A stretch of 64,000 nucleotides of DNA, taken from the NCBI RefSeq assembly GCF_009392895.1, contig NZ_CP045488.1, positions 1,116,001 to 1,180,000 on the forward strand. The letters run 5' to 3'. The first letter of the stretch is position 1. Every line of letters begins with the position of its first letter. Source of the DNA: Natronorubrum aibiense. GTDB lineage: Archaea > Halobacteriota > Halobacteria > Halobacteriales > Natrialbaceae. The position numbers and the translations under genes were made by a program. Positions 17,498 through 26,740 of the stretch are shown in pieces. The notes beneath the pieces are model-generated. The model was not told the origin of the DNA. It made no database searches and saw nothing but the letters and a program-made list of their open reading frames with translations.

Positions 17498-19024
17498 ATG
17501 CAACTTCCAGCACAACAGGTCGCGGTCTTGGAGGCCGCAAGCGCGGACGACGCAACGTCCGTCGACGCCCTCGCCGCGGCGACCGACCTGCCACCGGAGA
17601 CCGTCACCGGGGCAGTGTTCGAACTCGAGGACGAGGAACTGGTCGCCGTCACCGAACGCGTCGACGAAACCGTCTCACTCACCGACGAAGGTCGGGAGTA
17701 CGCCACCGATGGACTCCCCGAAGTCCGGCTCTACGAGGCCGCACTCGAGGCCGGGGCCGGCGACGAACCGGTCCAGATGGGCCGCGTGATCGGAGCCTCG
17801 GGACTCGAGGGGCCACAGGTCGACATCGCGCTCTCGAACTACGCCCGCAAGGGCTACGGCAGCATCGACAGCGGCGAAATCACGGCCGATCCCGACGCCG
17901 AGCCGGCTTCGGATGCGGAGGCGAACGCACTCACCGAACTCGTCGACGCCGACGATACACCGGTCGAGAGCGTCGACATCGACGCGGAGACGCTCGAGGA
18001 ACTCGAGCGACGGGGTCTGCTCAAGCGCTCGGAGTCGACCGTCCGCGAAGTGACGCTGACGGATGCCGCCGTCACGGAGCTCATGGCAGGGCTCGAAACC
18101 GCCGAGACGGTCGGGCAGGTCACGCCCGAACTCCTGACCAGCGGGGAGTGGGAGGACGTCGAGTTCGCCGAGTACAACGTCGAGGCCGACGCCGAGACCG
18201 TCGAAGGCGGCAACGTACACATCCTGCGCCAGATGTCCGAGCGCGTCAAGGACGTGCTCGTCGGGATGGGCTTTCAGGAGATGGACGGCCCGCACGTCGA
18301 TGCAGACTTCTGGATCAACGACTGTCTATTCATGCCACAGGACCATCCCGCTCGCACGCACTGGGATCGATTCGCCCTGGAGCAGCCGAGTCACATCGAC
18401 GAACTGCCCGAGGACCTCGTCGAGCGCGTCGAACGCGCCCACCGCGAGGGCGTCGGCGAGGACAGCGAAGGCTACCACTCGCCGTGGGACGAGGACTTCG
18501 CCCGCGCGCTCGCGCTTCGGGGCCACACGACGTCGCTGTCGACTCGCTACCTCTCCGGCACCCAGATCGGCGAGATCGAACCGCCAGCGCGATTTTTCAG
18601 CGTCGAGAAAGCCTACCGTAACGACACGCTCGACGCGACGCACCTGCTCGAGTTCTACCAGATCGAGGGCTGGGTGATGGCCGAAGATCTCTCGGTGCGC
18701 GATCTGATGGGCACGTTCGAGGAGTTCTACGCCCAGTTCGGCATCACCGACATCCAGTTCAAACCCCACTACAACCCCTACACGGAGCCGTCGTTCGAGC
18801 TGTTCGGCACTCACCCCACCACGGGCGAACTGATCGAGATCGGCAACTCGGGTATCTTCCGCGAGGAGATGCTCGAGCCACTCGGCGTCGACTGTGACGT
18901 GATGGCCTGGGGGCTCGCCTTGGAGCGACTCGCCATGCTCACGACCGGTGCGGAGGACATCCGCGACCTCCACGGCACGCTCGCCGACCTCGAGTTCCTG
19001 CGGAACGCGGAGGTGACCTACTGA
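17498..19024 (+). CDS. pheS: phenylalanine--tRNA ligase alpha subunit
   Basis: 508 residues, archaeal/eukaryotic length. The catalytic subunit charges tRNA-Phe. The N-terminal part (about 1-170) holds winged-helix domains as in the archaeal-eukaryotic type. The class II core carries motif 2 (RNDTLDATHLLEFYQIEGW), FKPHYNPYTEPSFE and motif 3 ending in WGLALERLAML. The stop overlaps the start of pheT by one base (TGATG at 19022-19026), so the two are translated as an operon. A Phe-rich short ORF lies 137 bases upstream. Confidence 0.97.
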   Translation: MQLPAQQVAVLEAASADDATSVDALAAATDLPPETVTGAVFELEDEELVAVTERVDETVSLTDEGREYATDGLPEVRLYEAALEAGAGDEPVQMGRVIGASGLEGPQVDIALSNYARKGYGSIDSGEITADPDAEPASDAEANALTELVDADDTPVESVDIDAETLEELERRGLLKRSESTVREVTLTDAAVTELMAGLETAETVGQVTPELLTSGEWEDVEFAEYNVEADAETVEGGNVHILRQMSERVKDVLVGMGFQEMDGPHVDADFWINDCLFMPQDHPARTHWDRFALEQPSHIDELPEDLVERVERAHREGVGEDSEGYHSPWDEDFARALALRGHTTSLSTRYLSGTQIGEIEPPARFFSVEKAYRNDTLDATHLLEFYQIEGWVMAEDLSVRDLMGTFEEFYAQFGITDIQFKPHYNPYTEPSFELFGTHPTTGELIEIGNSGIFREEMLEPLGVDCDVMAWGLALERLAMLTTGAEDIRDLHGTLADLEFLRNAEVTY

Positions 19025-20790
19025 TGCCCACTGTCGATATCGACCCCGACGAACTGCGCGAGTTGACCGGCCACGAGGAGACGAGCGACGACGACCTCAA
19101 AACGGACCTGTTCGGACTCGGCCTCGAGTTCGAGGGACGCACCGAAGACGGCGAGTTCGAACTCGAGTTCGCCCCCGACCGCCTCGACCGGCTCTCGGTC
19201 GAAGGCGTCGCGCGCTCGCTTCGCTACCAGTACGGCGACGCCCGCGGCGTCCACGTCCCGTCACCGAACGCGGCAGAGTGGACCATCGAGGTCGACGAGT
19301 CGGTCCCCGACGACCGGCCCTACGTCACGGGCGCGGTAATCCGCGACGTGAACCTCGACGAAGACGCCCTCGACTCGCTCATCCAGCTGCAAGAAAAGCT
19401 CCACGCGACGATGGGCCGCAAGCGCGCGAAGGGCGCGATCGGGATTCACGACCTGACGATGCTGAAAGGGCGGTCCGCCACGGACGACGGCACGCCGTCG
19501 ATCGAGTACGTCGGCGTCGACCCCGACGGCGATCGGTTCGTCCCCCTCGATTCCGACGAGGAGATGACGCCCGCGCAAGTGCTCGAGGACCACCAGACGG
19601 GCCAGACCTACGCCGACCTCGTCAGCGGCTACGATCGCTACCCCGCGATCTACGACGACATCGGGCTATTCTCGTTCCCACCGGTGATCAACGGCCGCCG
19701 AACGGAGGTGTCGACGGACTCGAGAGACCTGTTCGTCGAGATGACCGGCACCGACCAGTGGACGATCGACAAGATGCTGAACATCGTCTGCTATGCGCTG
19801 TCGGCGCGCGGGGCGACGATCGAGGAGGTGACGGTCGAATACGCAGACAGCGAGGCCGCGAACGCGGCCTCGAACGGAAGCCGGGCGCAGTCCGGCGGAC
19901 GCGAACTCGTCCGGCCGGATCTCTCGACGAAGACGAAAACGGTCGCCCACGACCGCATCGAGACGATTCTCGGCATCGACCTCGACCCCGACGAGGTACT
20001 CGATCTGGCCGAGCGATCGGGCCTCGAGGCCGAAACGGACGAGACCGACGACGGCGACCTCGTCTACACGGTGACGGTCCCGCCATACCGTGTCGACGTG
20101 CTTCACCCGCTCGACATCATCGACGACCTCGGGCGCGCCTACGGCTTCAACGATCTCGAGCCGACTTACCCCGACGTGGGGACCGTCGGCGGCCGTCACG
20201 AACGCTCGCGCCTCGAGCGCGCCGTCCGCACCCAACTCGTCGGGCTGGGCTTCGAGGATCTGCTGAACTTCCACATGATCAACGAGGAAGAGAACTACGA
20301 TCGCCTCGAGCTGTCGCCCAGCGCGGACGCCTACGGGGCCGGCGAGCCCGCGACGATCAAAGAACCCTACAGCGAGGACTACACTATGCTCCGAACGTGG
20401 GTCATGCCGTCGCTCATGACGGTCCTCGAGCGAAACACCCACCGCTCGTATCCCCAGCACCTCTCCGAGATCGGATTCCGCGCGGCGCTCGACGACAGTG
20501 AGAACACCGGCGTGGGCGAGAGTCGCCACGTCGGAGCCGTGCTCGCGAGCCACGACGCGGGCTACGAGGACGCCAAAGCGCGCCTGCAGGCGCTCGCGCG
20601 TAAGTTCGACGTCGACCTCGAGACGCCACCGACCGACCACCCGGCCTTCATTTCGGGTCGAACCGCCGCCGTCGTCATCGACGGCGAGGACGTCGGCGTG
20701 ATCGGCGAGGTCCATCCGAAGGTGTTGATCGAGTACGACCTCGAGGTGCCCGTGGCGGCCTTCGAGTTCGACCTCGAGGCGCTGCACTGA
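19024..20790 (+). CDS. pheT: phenylalanine--tRNA ligase beta subunit
   Basis: 588 residues. Forms the alpha2-beta2 enzyme with PheS and holds the editing region (B3/B4, about 60-270) and the B5 domain (about 300-375, with TVTVPPYRVDVLHPLDIIDD). The C-terminal part is a degenerate class II fold (YPQHLSEIGFRAALD and SGRTAAVVIDGEDVGVIGEVHP). No B8 anticodon-recognition domain is present, as expected for the archaeal type. ATG overlaps the pheS stop by one base. Confidence 0.97.
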   Translation: MPTVDIDPDELRELTGHEETSDDDLKTDLFGLGLEFEGRTEDGEFELEFAPDRLDRLSVEGVARSLRYQYGDARGVHVPSPNAAEWTIEVDESVPDDRPYVTGAVIRDVNLDEDALDSLIQLQEKLHATMGRKRAKGAIGIHDLTMLKGRSATDDGTPSIEYVGVDPDGDRFVPLDSDEEMTPAQVLEDHQTGQTYADLVSGYDRYPAIYDDIGLFSFPPVINGRRTEVSTDSRDLFVEMTGTDQWTIDKMLNIVCYALSARGATIEEVTVEYADSEAANAASNGSRAQSGGRELVRPDLSTKTKTVAHDRIETILGIDLDPDEVLDLAERSGLEAETDETDDGDLVYTVTVPPYRVDVLHPLDIIDDLGRAYGFNDLEPTYPDVGTVGGRHERSRLERAVRTQLVGLGFEDLLNFHMINEEENYDRLELSPSADAYGAGEPATIKEPYSEDYTMLRTWVMPSLMTVLERNTHRSYPQHLSEIGFRAALDDSENTGVGESRHVGAVLASHDAGYEDAKARLQALARKFDVDLETPPTDHPAFISGRTAAVVIDGEDVGVIGEVHPKVLIEYDLEVPVAAFEFDLEALH

Positions 20791-21075
20791 GGAGACAGCG
20801 TTTTTTCTCGAGTTCCGTGCTGTTGCTGTGAGAGCATAGCGGTCCAGTGTACTATCCCGGAGTGAGTGGAACGGGCGAGCGGGCCGACACTGACTCGGAG
20901 CGAACGAGAGCGCGGCGCTACGCGCCGCGAGTCAAGTGAGCGGAGAGAACGGAGGAGTGCTTTTCATCGAAGCGGAATCAAAGATTCCGCGAGGGCCAAA
21001 AGAGCGTTCGTGCTCTTTCGAAGGTTTTGCCGAGAGCGCGGCGAAGCCACGCTCGCAGAGTAACAAGTTCGTTCT
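20791..21075. repeat. hairpin-rich spacer between convergent genes
   Basis: No ORF of note. Three hairpins follow each other: CGCGGCGC/GCGCCGCG with loop TAC (20911-20929), GCGGAATC/GATTCCGC with loop AAA (20972-20990) and AAAGAGC/GCTCTTT (20999-21018). The first two have 8-bp stems and 3-base loops, like those at 1590-1635 and 58720-58764. A T6 run right after pheT (20803-20808) could end its transcript. The surrounding GAGCGGAGCGAACGAG-type sequence is typical of haloarchaeal intergenic repeats. Confidence 0.6.
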
Positions 21076-21273
21076 TTAGAACTCGTGTTCTACGTCATTC
21101 TCGTCTGCTTTCTGGATGATGATCTTGCCGTCTCGGACGCGGACGAAAACTTCGTCGCCGATATCCATACCCGCGACTGCGAGCTCGTCCTCGTGGAGGT
21201 TGAGGTGGACGTTGTGATAGTTGCCGTCTTCGTCTTTCGCACCGCTTGGACTCAGCTTCTTTTTCCGTACCAT
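21076..21273 (-). CDS. small AbrB/SpoVT-like protein
   Basis: 65 residues. Starts with a basic MVRKKKL, then a stretch resembling a swapped-hairpin AbrB fold: LHEDELAVAGMDIGDEVFVRVRDGKIIIQKA. Such small haloarchaeal proteins are predicted DNA-binding regulators or antitoxin-like proteins. Whether it binds DNA is unknown. Divergent from the MC1 gene, with a TATA-like AAGTATATCC about 35 bases before its ATG. Confidence 0.7.
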   Translation of the reverse strand: MVRKKKLSPSGAKDEDGNYHNVHLNLHEDELAVAGMDIGDEVFVRVRDGKIIIQKADENDVEHEF

Positions 21274-21499
21274 CGCGGGATTCTATGACGAACTTCGCCG
21301 TAGGATATACTTAAGTGTTTTCGACGACAAGACAGGAGACTGTATTACACACGGAGTAGTCACCCAATGGGACTACTGTGACAGTGGAAATAACGGAGTT
21401 AGTGCGGAAAAGTTCCGCAGGCGATGCACTTAAAGATACCGACGCTGTCGGTCGGTTTTCGGGGATATCTTTATGTCGGGCCGTGTGCTGAATTGACAC

Positions 21500-21504
21500 G
21501 GAGG
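21500..21504 (+). promoter_or_regulatory. Shine-Dalgarno site of the MC1 gene
   Basis: GGAGG eight bases before the ATG at 21513. A TATA-like tract at 21465-21475 predicts a leader of about 20 bases, so this gene, unlike many here, is probably not leaderless. Confidence 0.5.
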
Positions 21505-21512
21505 CCAAAACC

Positions 21513-21821
21513 ATGGTACGCGAAGATGGTAAACGAAACTTTGCACTGCGCGAGTCGGGCGGCGACGAGTCGAGCGTCTTCTCAGGAAACACGCCCCGTC
21601 AGGCTGCCCTGAAAGCGGCTCGACGACTCGAGCCGGGCTCGAGTGAGGACGACGCAGAGCGCGTCGAACTCAGACTGCGAGAGAAAGGGACGGACAAAGT
21701 ACACATCTACGACGGCTGGGCGTGGGAAGAGACGGCACCCGACGACAAGCCTGACTGGATGCCAAGCGAGATCACAGAAGCCAACGTCTCGAAGAAAGGA
21801 ATCGAACACTTAGACGAGTGA
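21513..21821 (+). CDS. chromosomal protein MC1
   Basis: 102 residues. Begins MVREDGKRNFALRE, the hallmark of the archaeal MC1 family. MC1 is a small monomeric chromatin protein that binds and sharply bends DNA. The ARRL, LRLREKGTDKVHIYDGW and MPSEI segments are as expected. It is more acidic than methanogen MC1, in keeping with a salt-in cytoplasm. Confidence 0.93.
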   Translation: MVREDGKRNFALRESGGDESSVFSGNTPRQAALKAARRLEPGSSEDDAERVELRLREKGTDKVHIYDGWAWEETAPDDKPDWMPSEITEANVSKKGIEHLDE

Positions 21822-21971
21822 CGCGCGACCGAGCCTGTTTTCTCGTTCGCCATCTCCCGAGGAGCGGCTGGCTCGGTTTCGCCAGCGGCCGAGTCATCGC
21901 ACTCGCGACCACCCCGCTCCGTTGAGCACGCAGGGACCAAACCGAACCCTCGGGTCATCGACAGTTCGCGT

Positions 21972-22313
21972 ATGACCGACTACGAGGTACACGAGCCTGA
22001 ATTTTCGGGGACGACGATCGAGGAGTGGGAGGAACCGCAACTCGAGGACTTCGACACGGACGAGTTGGCCGATGTCGCGGTCCACTTCATCCTCTCGGCG
22101 TCGGGATTTCTGCCGGAGAACGTCACGGACCGTAAACTGCCAGTCGTCGGTCCCGACGGCAACCTGAACAAAAACGCGCTCAGCACCGCCAAAAGCGGCG
22201 GTCGCGGCGTCGGCGCGGTCGAGAACCTCGACGATGAGCAACAGCGCGAAATCAAGTCACTGATCGACGGACTGGCCAACGATCACTTCGAGGACGCCGC
22301 ATCCAGCGACTAA
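21972..22313 (+). CDS. conserved haloarchaeal protein of unknown function
   Basis: 113 residues, very acidic N-terminus (YEVHEPEF, then EEWEEPQLEDFDTDELADVAVHFILS). The middle reads LPVVGPDGNLNKNALSTAKSG and the C-terminus is helical (LDDEQQREIKSLIDGLA). No known domain recognised. Composition and codon use match neighbouring genes, so it is likely real. Confidence 0.65.
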   Translation: MTDYEVHEPEFSGTTIEEWEEPQLEDFDTDELADVAVHFILSASGFLPENVTDRKLPVVGPDGNLNKNALSTAKSGGRGVGAVENLDDEQQREIKSLIDGLANDHFEDAASSD

Positions 22314-22352
22314 CCACCTCGAGAGCCCCTGTAAACTACCGAGCGAACTCGA

Positions 22353-22559
22353 TTATCCCCGTCCACCACGAACCAGCTTGAGGACGCCCTGAGCGGCCAG
22401 CCCGACCATCGTCCACTTCCAGGCGAGGGCAGCCAAGCCGACCAACAAGATGCCGCGAGTTCGCTTGCCGCGACTGAACGCCCGCTTTGCCTCCGACAGC
22501 ACCGAGACGACGGTCAGCGATCGGGTCGTCGTCGAACCGAGAAGTTTCTTGAACACCAT
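22353..22559 (-). CDS. small membrane protein, unknown function
   Basis: 68 residues from ATG 22557-22559. A basic N-terminal part (MVFKKLLGS, AKRAFSRGKRTRG) precedes one long hydrophobic helix (about 36-62, ILLVGLAALAWKWTMVGLAA). It converges with the gene at 21972. Small size and lack of family assignment make this moderately certain. Confidence 0.5.
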   Translation of the reverse strand: MVFKKLLGSTTTRSLTVVSVLSEAKRAFSRGKRTRGILLVGLAALAWKWTMVGLAAQGVLKLVRGGRG

Positions 22560-22728
22560 ATCCGTCGTTAGGAACCCGACGGGATAACGGGCGTCCCGGA
22601 GGGCGCAAGTCTCGAGGTCACCCATCAACCGCTGAGACGGTCGAACTGAGTGTGTCGAGCTATCACGGCAACTTGCCACGCGGGCGGGAACTTTTTCTCA
22701 CTCCGGTCTGATACGCTGCTCACGAAGG

Positions 22729-24759
22729 ATGGATCTTGAGTCGATTCCGGGCGTCGGTGAGAAGACGGCCCGAGCGCTGGCGGCGCTCGACGACCCCGAA
22801 CGCGCCCTCCGGACAGGTGACGTCGCGACGATCGCGAGCGCACCGGGAATCAGTCAGGGCCGAGCGGCCCGCATCGCACGCGGTGCGATCCGGCTGGAAC
22901 ACGACGACCCCGGCGGCTTTCTCGCGACCGACCGTGCTCGGGAGGTCTACCGAGACGTCCTCGCCCTGCTCAAATCGCGGACGGTCACCGACTACGCCGC
23001 CCAGCGCCTCGAGACGATCTACCCGAGTCCGCGCCGCTCGCGGATCGAGGAGGTACAGGCGTTCGCTCGCACCGCCCTCGAGCGCGAGTGTGACGAGGCC
23101 GTGCTCGCGGCCCTCGAGGGCGTCGAACCACTCGCACAGCCCGGCGATGTTCGGGTCCGCGAGCGCTGTCTGGCGACGACCGACGCCGAACGCTACAGCA
23201 GGGCTCGGGAGGCGATCCCCGAACTCTCCGTCGAGATCGTCGAGGATACACAGGGGCTGGCCGAACTCGCCCGCGGCTACTCGACGGTGATCGCGCTCGA
23301 CGAATCGTTCGCTGGCGTCACAATCGACGGCGACGTGCAGGTTCGCCCCGACGCGCTCGAGACGCCCGCCGAGGTCGTTCCGGAGCGGCCACTCGCCTTT
23401 TTCGCCCGTAATCGGGATCGGCTCCGGGCCGCAGTCGAGGTCCACCGAACCGCCGAGCTCGAGGCCGCCTGCGATCTCGAGGCGCTCGAGGACGGCCTCT
23501 CGCGGCTCGACGAGGACGGCACCGTCGCGGGCGACGCGGAACTCGATCGGCTGACGACGGCGGTCGACGATCTCGACGTAGCAGCGAACGCGGCCGAGAG
23601 CGTCGCCAACGACCGGCTTCGGGAGGCGATCCGCGAGCAGGACGTCACGATCGAGGGCTCGGACCTGCTCTCGCTGGTCGAACGCGGTGCCGGCGTCGAC
23701 TCGCTGCTCTCGCGGGAACTGGCCGACGAGTACGCGGTGGCCGTCGATGCGGCCCGCGAGCACCTGATCGACGCGCTCGATCTCGATCAGGGGGAAGCCG
23801 AACTCGCACGCCGGGCGTTCAGCGACGAGCCGACGTTTCCAGTCGAGCGCGACGAAGACGTCGTCTCGCGGCTGCGCGAGGACCTCACGGCGACCAAAGA
23901 GCGCCGCGCGGGCCGACTCAAGCGCGAACTCGCGGCCGACCTCGCCGACCAGCGCGAAGGGGCTCGCCAACTCGTCCGTGACGCCCTCGAACTCGACGTC
24001 GAACTCGCGATCGCTCGCTTCGCCCGCGAGTTCGAGTGTACGATGCCCGAATTCGCCGACACAGCCGAGAGCTCGGTTGGCTTCGCCATCGAGGGCGGCC
24101 AGTCGCCGCTGCTCGACGAACCGCTCGAGGCCATCGACCCCGTCGATTACGAGGTTTCGGGCGTCGCCCTCCTCTCGGGCGTCAACAGCGGCGGGAAGAC
24201 GTCGACGCTTGATCTGGTCGCCAGCGTGGTCGTGCTGGCGCACATGGGGCTGCCCGTTCCCGCCGATCGAGTTCGTCTGCGGCGATTCGACGATCTGCAC
24301 TACCACGCCAAAACGCAGGGAACGCTCGACGCGGGCGCGTTCGAGTCCACCGTTCGGGAGTTCGCCGACCTCGCGCAGGGCGGCGAGGGATCGCTCGTAT
24401 TGGTCGACGAACTCGAGAGCATCACCGAACCCGGTGCGTCGGCGAAGATCATCGCCGGCATTCTGGAGGCGCTTTCCGAAAACGGTGCGACGGGCGTGTT
24501 CGTCTCCCATCTGGCGGGCGAGATCCGGGAGATGGCCGACTACGACGTCACTATCGACGGGATCGAAGCGGTCGGCCTCGTCGACGGCGAACTCGAGGTG
24601 AACCGTTCGCCGGTCAAAGACCACCTGGCGCGGTCGACGCCGGAGCTGATCGTCGAGAAACTGGCCGACGAGGCACGGGAACCGGCGACGAACGGGGGGA
24701 TGTCGGATGGTGATTCAGGGCCGCTCTTTTACGACCGACTGCTCGAGAAGTTCGATTGA
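22729..24759 (+). CDS. MutS-family ATPase with N-terminal helix-hairpin-helix
   Basis: 676 residues. Starts with helix-hairpin-helix repeats (LESIPGVGEKTARALAAL, residues 3-20, and IASAPGISQGRAARIA, about 35-50) instead of a mismatch-binding domain. A helical lever/clamp-like region follows (about 230-440). The C-terminal MutS ATPase has Walker A GVNSGGKTSTLD (about 484-495), LVDELESITEPGAS (about 557) and VFVSHLA. This resembles the archaeal MutS5/MutS2-like group, whose members are thought to act on branched DNA rather than mismatches. There is no Smr nuclease domain. The exact role is unknown. Confidence 0.85.
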   Translation: MDLESIPGVGEKTARALAALDDPERALRTGDVATIASAPGISQGRAARIARGAIRLEHDDPGGFLATDRAREVYRDVLALLKSRTVTDYAAQRLETIYPSPRRSRIEEVQAFARTALERECDEAVLAALEGVEPLAQPGDVRVRERCLATTDAERYSRAREAIPELSVEIVEDTQGLAELARGYSTVIALDESFAGVTIDGDVQVRPDALETPAEVVPERPLAFFARNRDRLRAAVEVHRTAELEAACDLEALEDGLSRLDEDGTVAGDAELDRLTTAVDDLDVAANAAESVANDRLREAIREQDVTIEGSDLLSLVERGAGVDSLLSRELADEYAVAVDAAREHLIDALDLDQGEAELARRAFSDEPTFPVERDEDVVSRLREDLTATKERRAGRLKRELAADLADQREGARQLVRDALELDVELAIARFAREFECTMPEFADTAESSVGFAIEGGQSPLLDEPLEAIDPVDYEVSGVALLSGVNSGGKTSTLDLVASVVVLAHMGLPVPADRVRLRRFDDLHYHAKTQGTLDAGAFESTVREFADLAQGGEGSLVLVDELESITEPGASAKIIAGILEALSENGATGVFVSHLAGEIREMADYDVTIDGIEAVGLVDGELEVNRSPVKDHLARSTPELIVEKLADEAREPATNGGMSDGDSGPLFYDRLLEKFD

Positions 24760-24825
24760 GCGGGCGATATTCGGCCGGCAACTGCAAGTACAACAGCTAC
24801 TCCCAAATTCGACTAATATCGTGGC

Positions 24826-24993
24826 ATGCCATACCAATTTTCGTGTTCGACCGAAAGCTGTCAGTTCATGATTCGCTCGAGTAGCGCCGACGAAGTGAGA
24901 CGGCTGGTGCGAGCGCACGTACGGATGACCCACGGCGGTCGGATCGATCACGCGGATCTCGAGCGGGGCATGGAGCGGGTCAAGTTGGCCTGA
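24826..24993 (+). CDS. DUF1059-type small protein
   Basis: 55 residues. MPYQFSCSTESCQFMIRS, then ADEVRRLVRAHVRMTHG fits the DUF1059 family of short proteins with a Cys pair (here Cys7 and Cys12) and a conserved helix with His residues (H31, H36), which could form a zinc-binding site. It follows the MutS-family gene on the same strand after 66 bases. Function unknown. Confidence 0.7.
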   Translation: MPYQFSCSTESCQFMIRSSSADEVRRLVRAHVRMTHGGRIDHADLERGMERVKLA

Positions 24994-25318
24994 TCGACGG
25001 ACAGTTCGGCCACCGATTCCAGCCCCACATCTCGGTTCGGTCGTGTCCAGCCGGTGTCGTCAGTCGCTGTGTCACTCGAGAAAGTTTCGGTGGCCCCGTG
25101 ACTCGTGTCCGCTTCGTCTTTCTCGGTGCCCATCGTTGGGTCCGTCTCTCCGCGAGCGTGTTCACCGAGTTCGGACAGTGTTTCCGCTGGGAACTCGGTG
25201 AACGGTTCGACCAGTAACTGATGTGTCGAATGGTGACGAGACTCACTAATGAATAGAAGGTGTGAGAAAATACGCGGCCACCGAAACGTTAAGACGCTGC
25301 GGAAGCAGGGTGAAAGTG
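24994..25318. other. intergenic region before the Orc1/Cdc6 gene
   Basis: 325 bases without a supported gene. It should hold the promoter of the Orc1/Cdc6 gene. I looked for origin recognition boxes and found only one weak look-alike (TTTCCGCTGGGAACTC near 25180), with no inverted copies and no long AT-rich unwinding element. No origin is called. Confidence 0.4.
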
Positions 25319-26449
25319 ATGGCAGACGACCCCGAGGAGGGGATGTTGTCGTGGGACGAATCCGTGTTTAAAAACGAGCACGTCTTCGAAATCGACTACG
25401 TTCCCGAGACGTTCAAGCACCGCGAGGGCCAGACGCAGAGCCTGACGTACGCGCTGCGTCCGGCGGTGCGCGGGTCGCGGCCGCTCAACGTCGTCGTCCG
25501 TGGACCGCCCGGCACCGGCAAGACGACGGCGATCCAGAAACTGTTCGACGAGGTCGGCGCTCAGACCAGTGACGTCCGGACGATCCGCGTCAACTGTCAG
25601 GTCAACGCCACGCGCTACTCGGTATTCTCGAGACTGTTCGAGGGGACCTTCGACTACGAACCGCCGTCCTCGGGTATCTCGTTTAAGAAACTGTTCGGCC
25701 AGATCGCCGAGAAACTCGTCGAGGAAGATCGCGTGCTCGTCGTCGCACTCGACGACGTCAACTACCTCTTCTACGAGAACGAGGCCTCCGATACGCTCTA
25801 CTCACTGTTGCGCGCCCACGAGGAGTATCCGGGGGCCAAAATCGGCGTCATCGTCGTCTCCTCCGATCCCGCGTTAGACGTCATCGACGAACTCGACTCC
25901 CGCGTCCAGAGCGTCTTCCGGCCCGAAGACGTCTACTTCCCGATCTACGACCAGCCCGAGATCGTCGATATCCTCGCAGAGCGCGTACAGCGTGGGTTCC
26001 ACGACGGCGTCGTCTCGCGGGCAATTCTCGAGGACGTCGCCGAACGCACCGCCGAGAGCGGCGATCTCCGGGTCGGTATCGACCTGCTGCGCCGGGCCGG
26101 CCTCAACGCCGAGATGCGAGCCAGCCGCACCGTCGAACTGCAGGACGTCGAGGACGCCTACGAGACGTCGAAGTACATCAACCTCACCCACAGCCTCTCG
26201 GGGCTGACCGACACCGAGGCGGCGCTGCTCGAGGTGATCGCCCACAACGACGGCGAGCAGGCCGGCGACGTTTACGAGGCGTTTCACGACCAAACGGAGC
26301 TGGGGTACACCCGCTACTCCGAGATCGTCAACAAACTCGACCAGCTGGGGCTGATCGACGCCGACTACACGGAGGTCGACGGCCGCGGTCGCTCGCGGTC
26401 GCTCTCGCTGTCCTACGAGAAAGACGCGGTGTTAGACCGCCTCGAGTGA
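25319..26449 (+). CDS. Orc1/Cdc6-family replication initiator
   Basis: 376 residues from ATG 25319. AAA+ ATPase with Walker A GPPGTGKTT (about 62-70), Walker B VVALDDVNYL (about 138-147), sensor 1 GVIVVSSDP, and a C-terminal winged helix (about 295-376, LTDTEAALLEVIAHNDGE then YTRYSEIVNKLDQLGLI). Haloarchaea carry many Orc1/Cdc6 paralogues, only some of which fire an origin; no origin-like repeats lie beside this one, so it may be a paralogue with another role. Confidence 0.92.
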   Translation: MADDPEEGMLSWDESVFKNEHVFEIDYVPETFKHREGQTQSLTYALRPAVRGSRPLNVVVRGPPGTGKTTAIQKLFDEVGAQTSDVRTIRVNCQVNATRYSVFSRLFEGTFDYEPPSSGISFKKLFGQIAEKLVEEDRVLVVALDDVNYLFYENEASDTLYSLLRAHEEYPGAKIGVIVVSSDPALDVIDELDSRVQSVFRPEDVYFPIYDQPEIVDILAERVQRGFHDGVVSRAILEDVAERTAESGDLRVGIDLLRRAGLNAEMRASRTVELQDVEDAYETSKYINLTHSLSGLTDTEAALLEVIAHNDGEQAGDVYEAFHDQTELGYTRYSEIVNKLDQLGLIDADYTEVDGRGRSRSLSLSYEKDAVLDRLE

Positions 26450-26470
26450 ACTGATCATCTGTCGAGACGG

Positions 26471-26740
26471 TCACGCCTGCTCGAGGTCCGTGCGATACGA
26501 CTCGGTCGTCTCGAGGGCGTTCTCGAGTCGGGCCTTCGTGTCGCCACTGGCGCGTTCGCGAGCCTGTCGGAGCGTGTTGAGGTGGGCGTCGAGGACCGCG
26601 TAGTCGGGATCCTGTTCGCTGTTGAGATAGTCGTCGAACGCGTCCGCCGCCTCGCGAAGGTCCGAACGGACATCGTTGTCGGCGGCCGATTTTGCTGCCG
26701 CTTCGAGGTCGTCGTGGGCTTGCTTGAGTTGCTCCGTCAT
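26471..26740 (-). CDS. small helical haloarchaeal protein (DUF7553-like)
   Basis: 89 residues from ATG 26738-26740 (MTEQLKQAHDDLEAAA). Wholly alpha-helical by heptad pattern, with high Ala, Asp and Glu content, resembling DUF7553. An in-frame ATG 27 bases upstream would add MSPFGVPPD. Converges with the Orc1/Cdc6 gene with a 21-base gap. Function unknown. Confidence 0.7.
   Translation of the reverse strand: MTEQLKQAHDDLEAAAKSAADNDVRSDLREAADAFDDYLNSEQDPDYAVLDAHLNTLRQARERASGDTKARLENALETTESYRTDLEQA

Noticed and set aside
22720-24624. 634-codon open frame opposite the MutS-family gene
   Set aside because: Antisense shadow; no recognised motifs, while the plus strand has HhH and Walker motifs.
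24948-25133. 61-codon minus-strand ORF with acidic composition
   Set aside because: Overlaps the DUF1059 gene, has no recognised domain and ends in a basic SMPRSRSA tail; not enough to call a gene.
25150-25318. Replication origin beside the Orc1/Cdc6 gene
   Set aside because: One weak ORB-like sequence only, no inverted copies and no extended AT-rich unwinding element.
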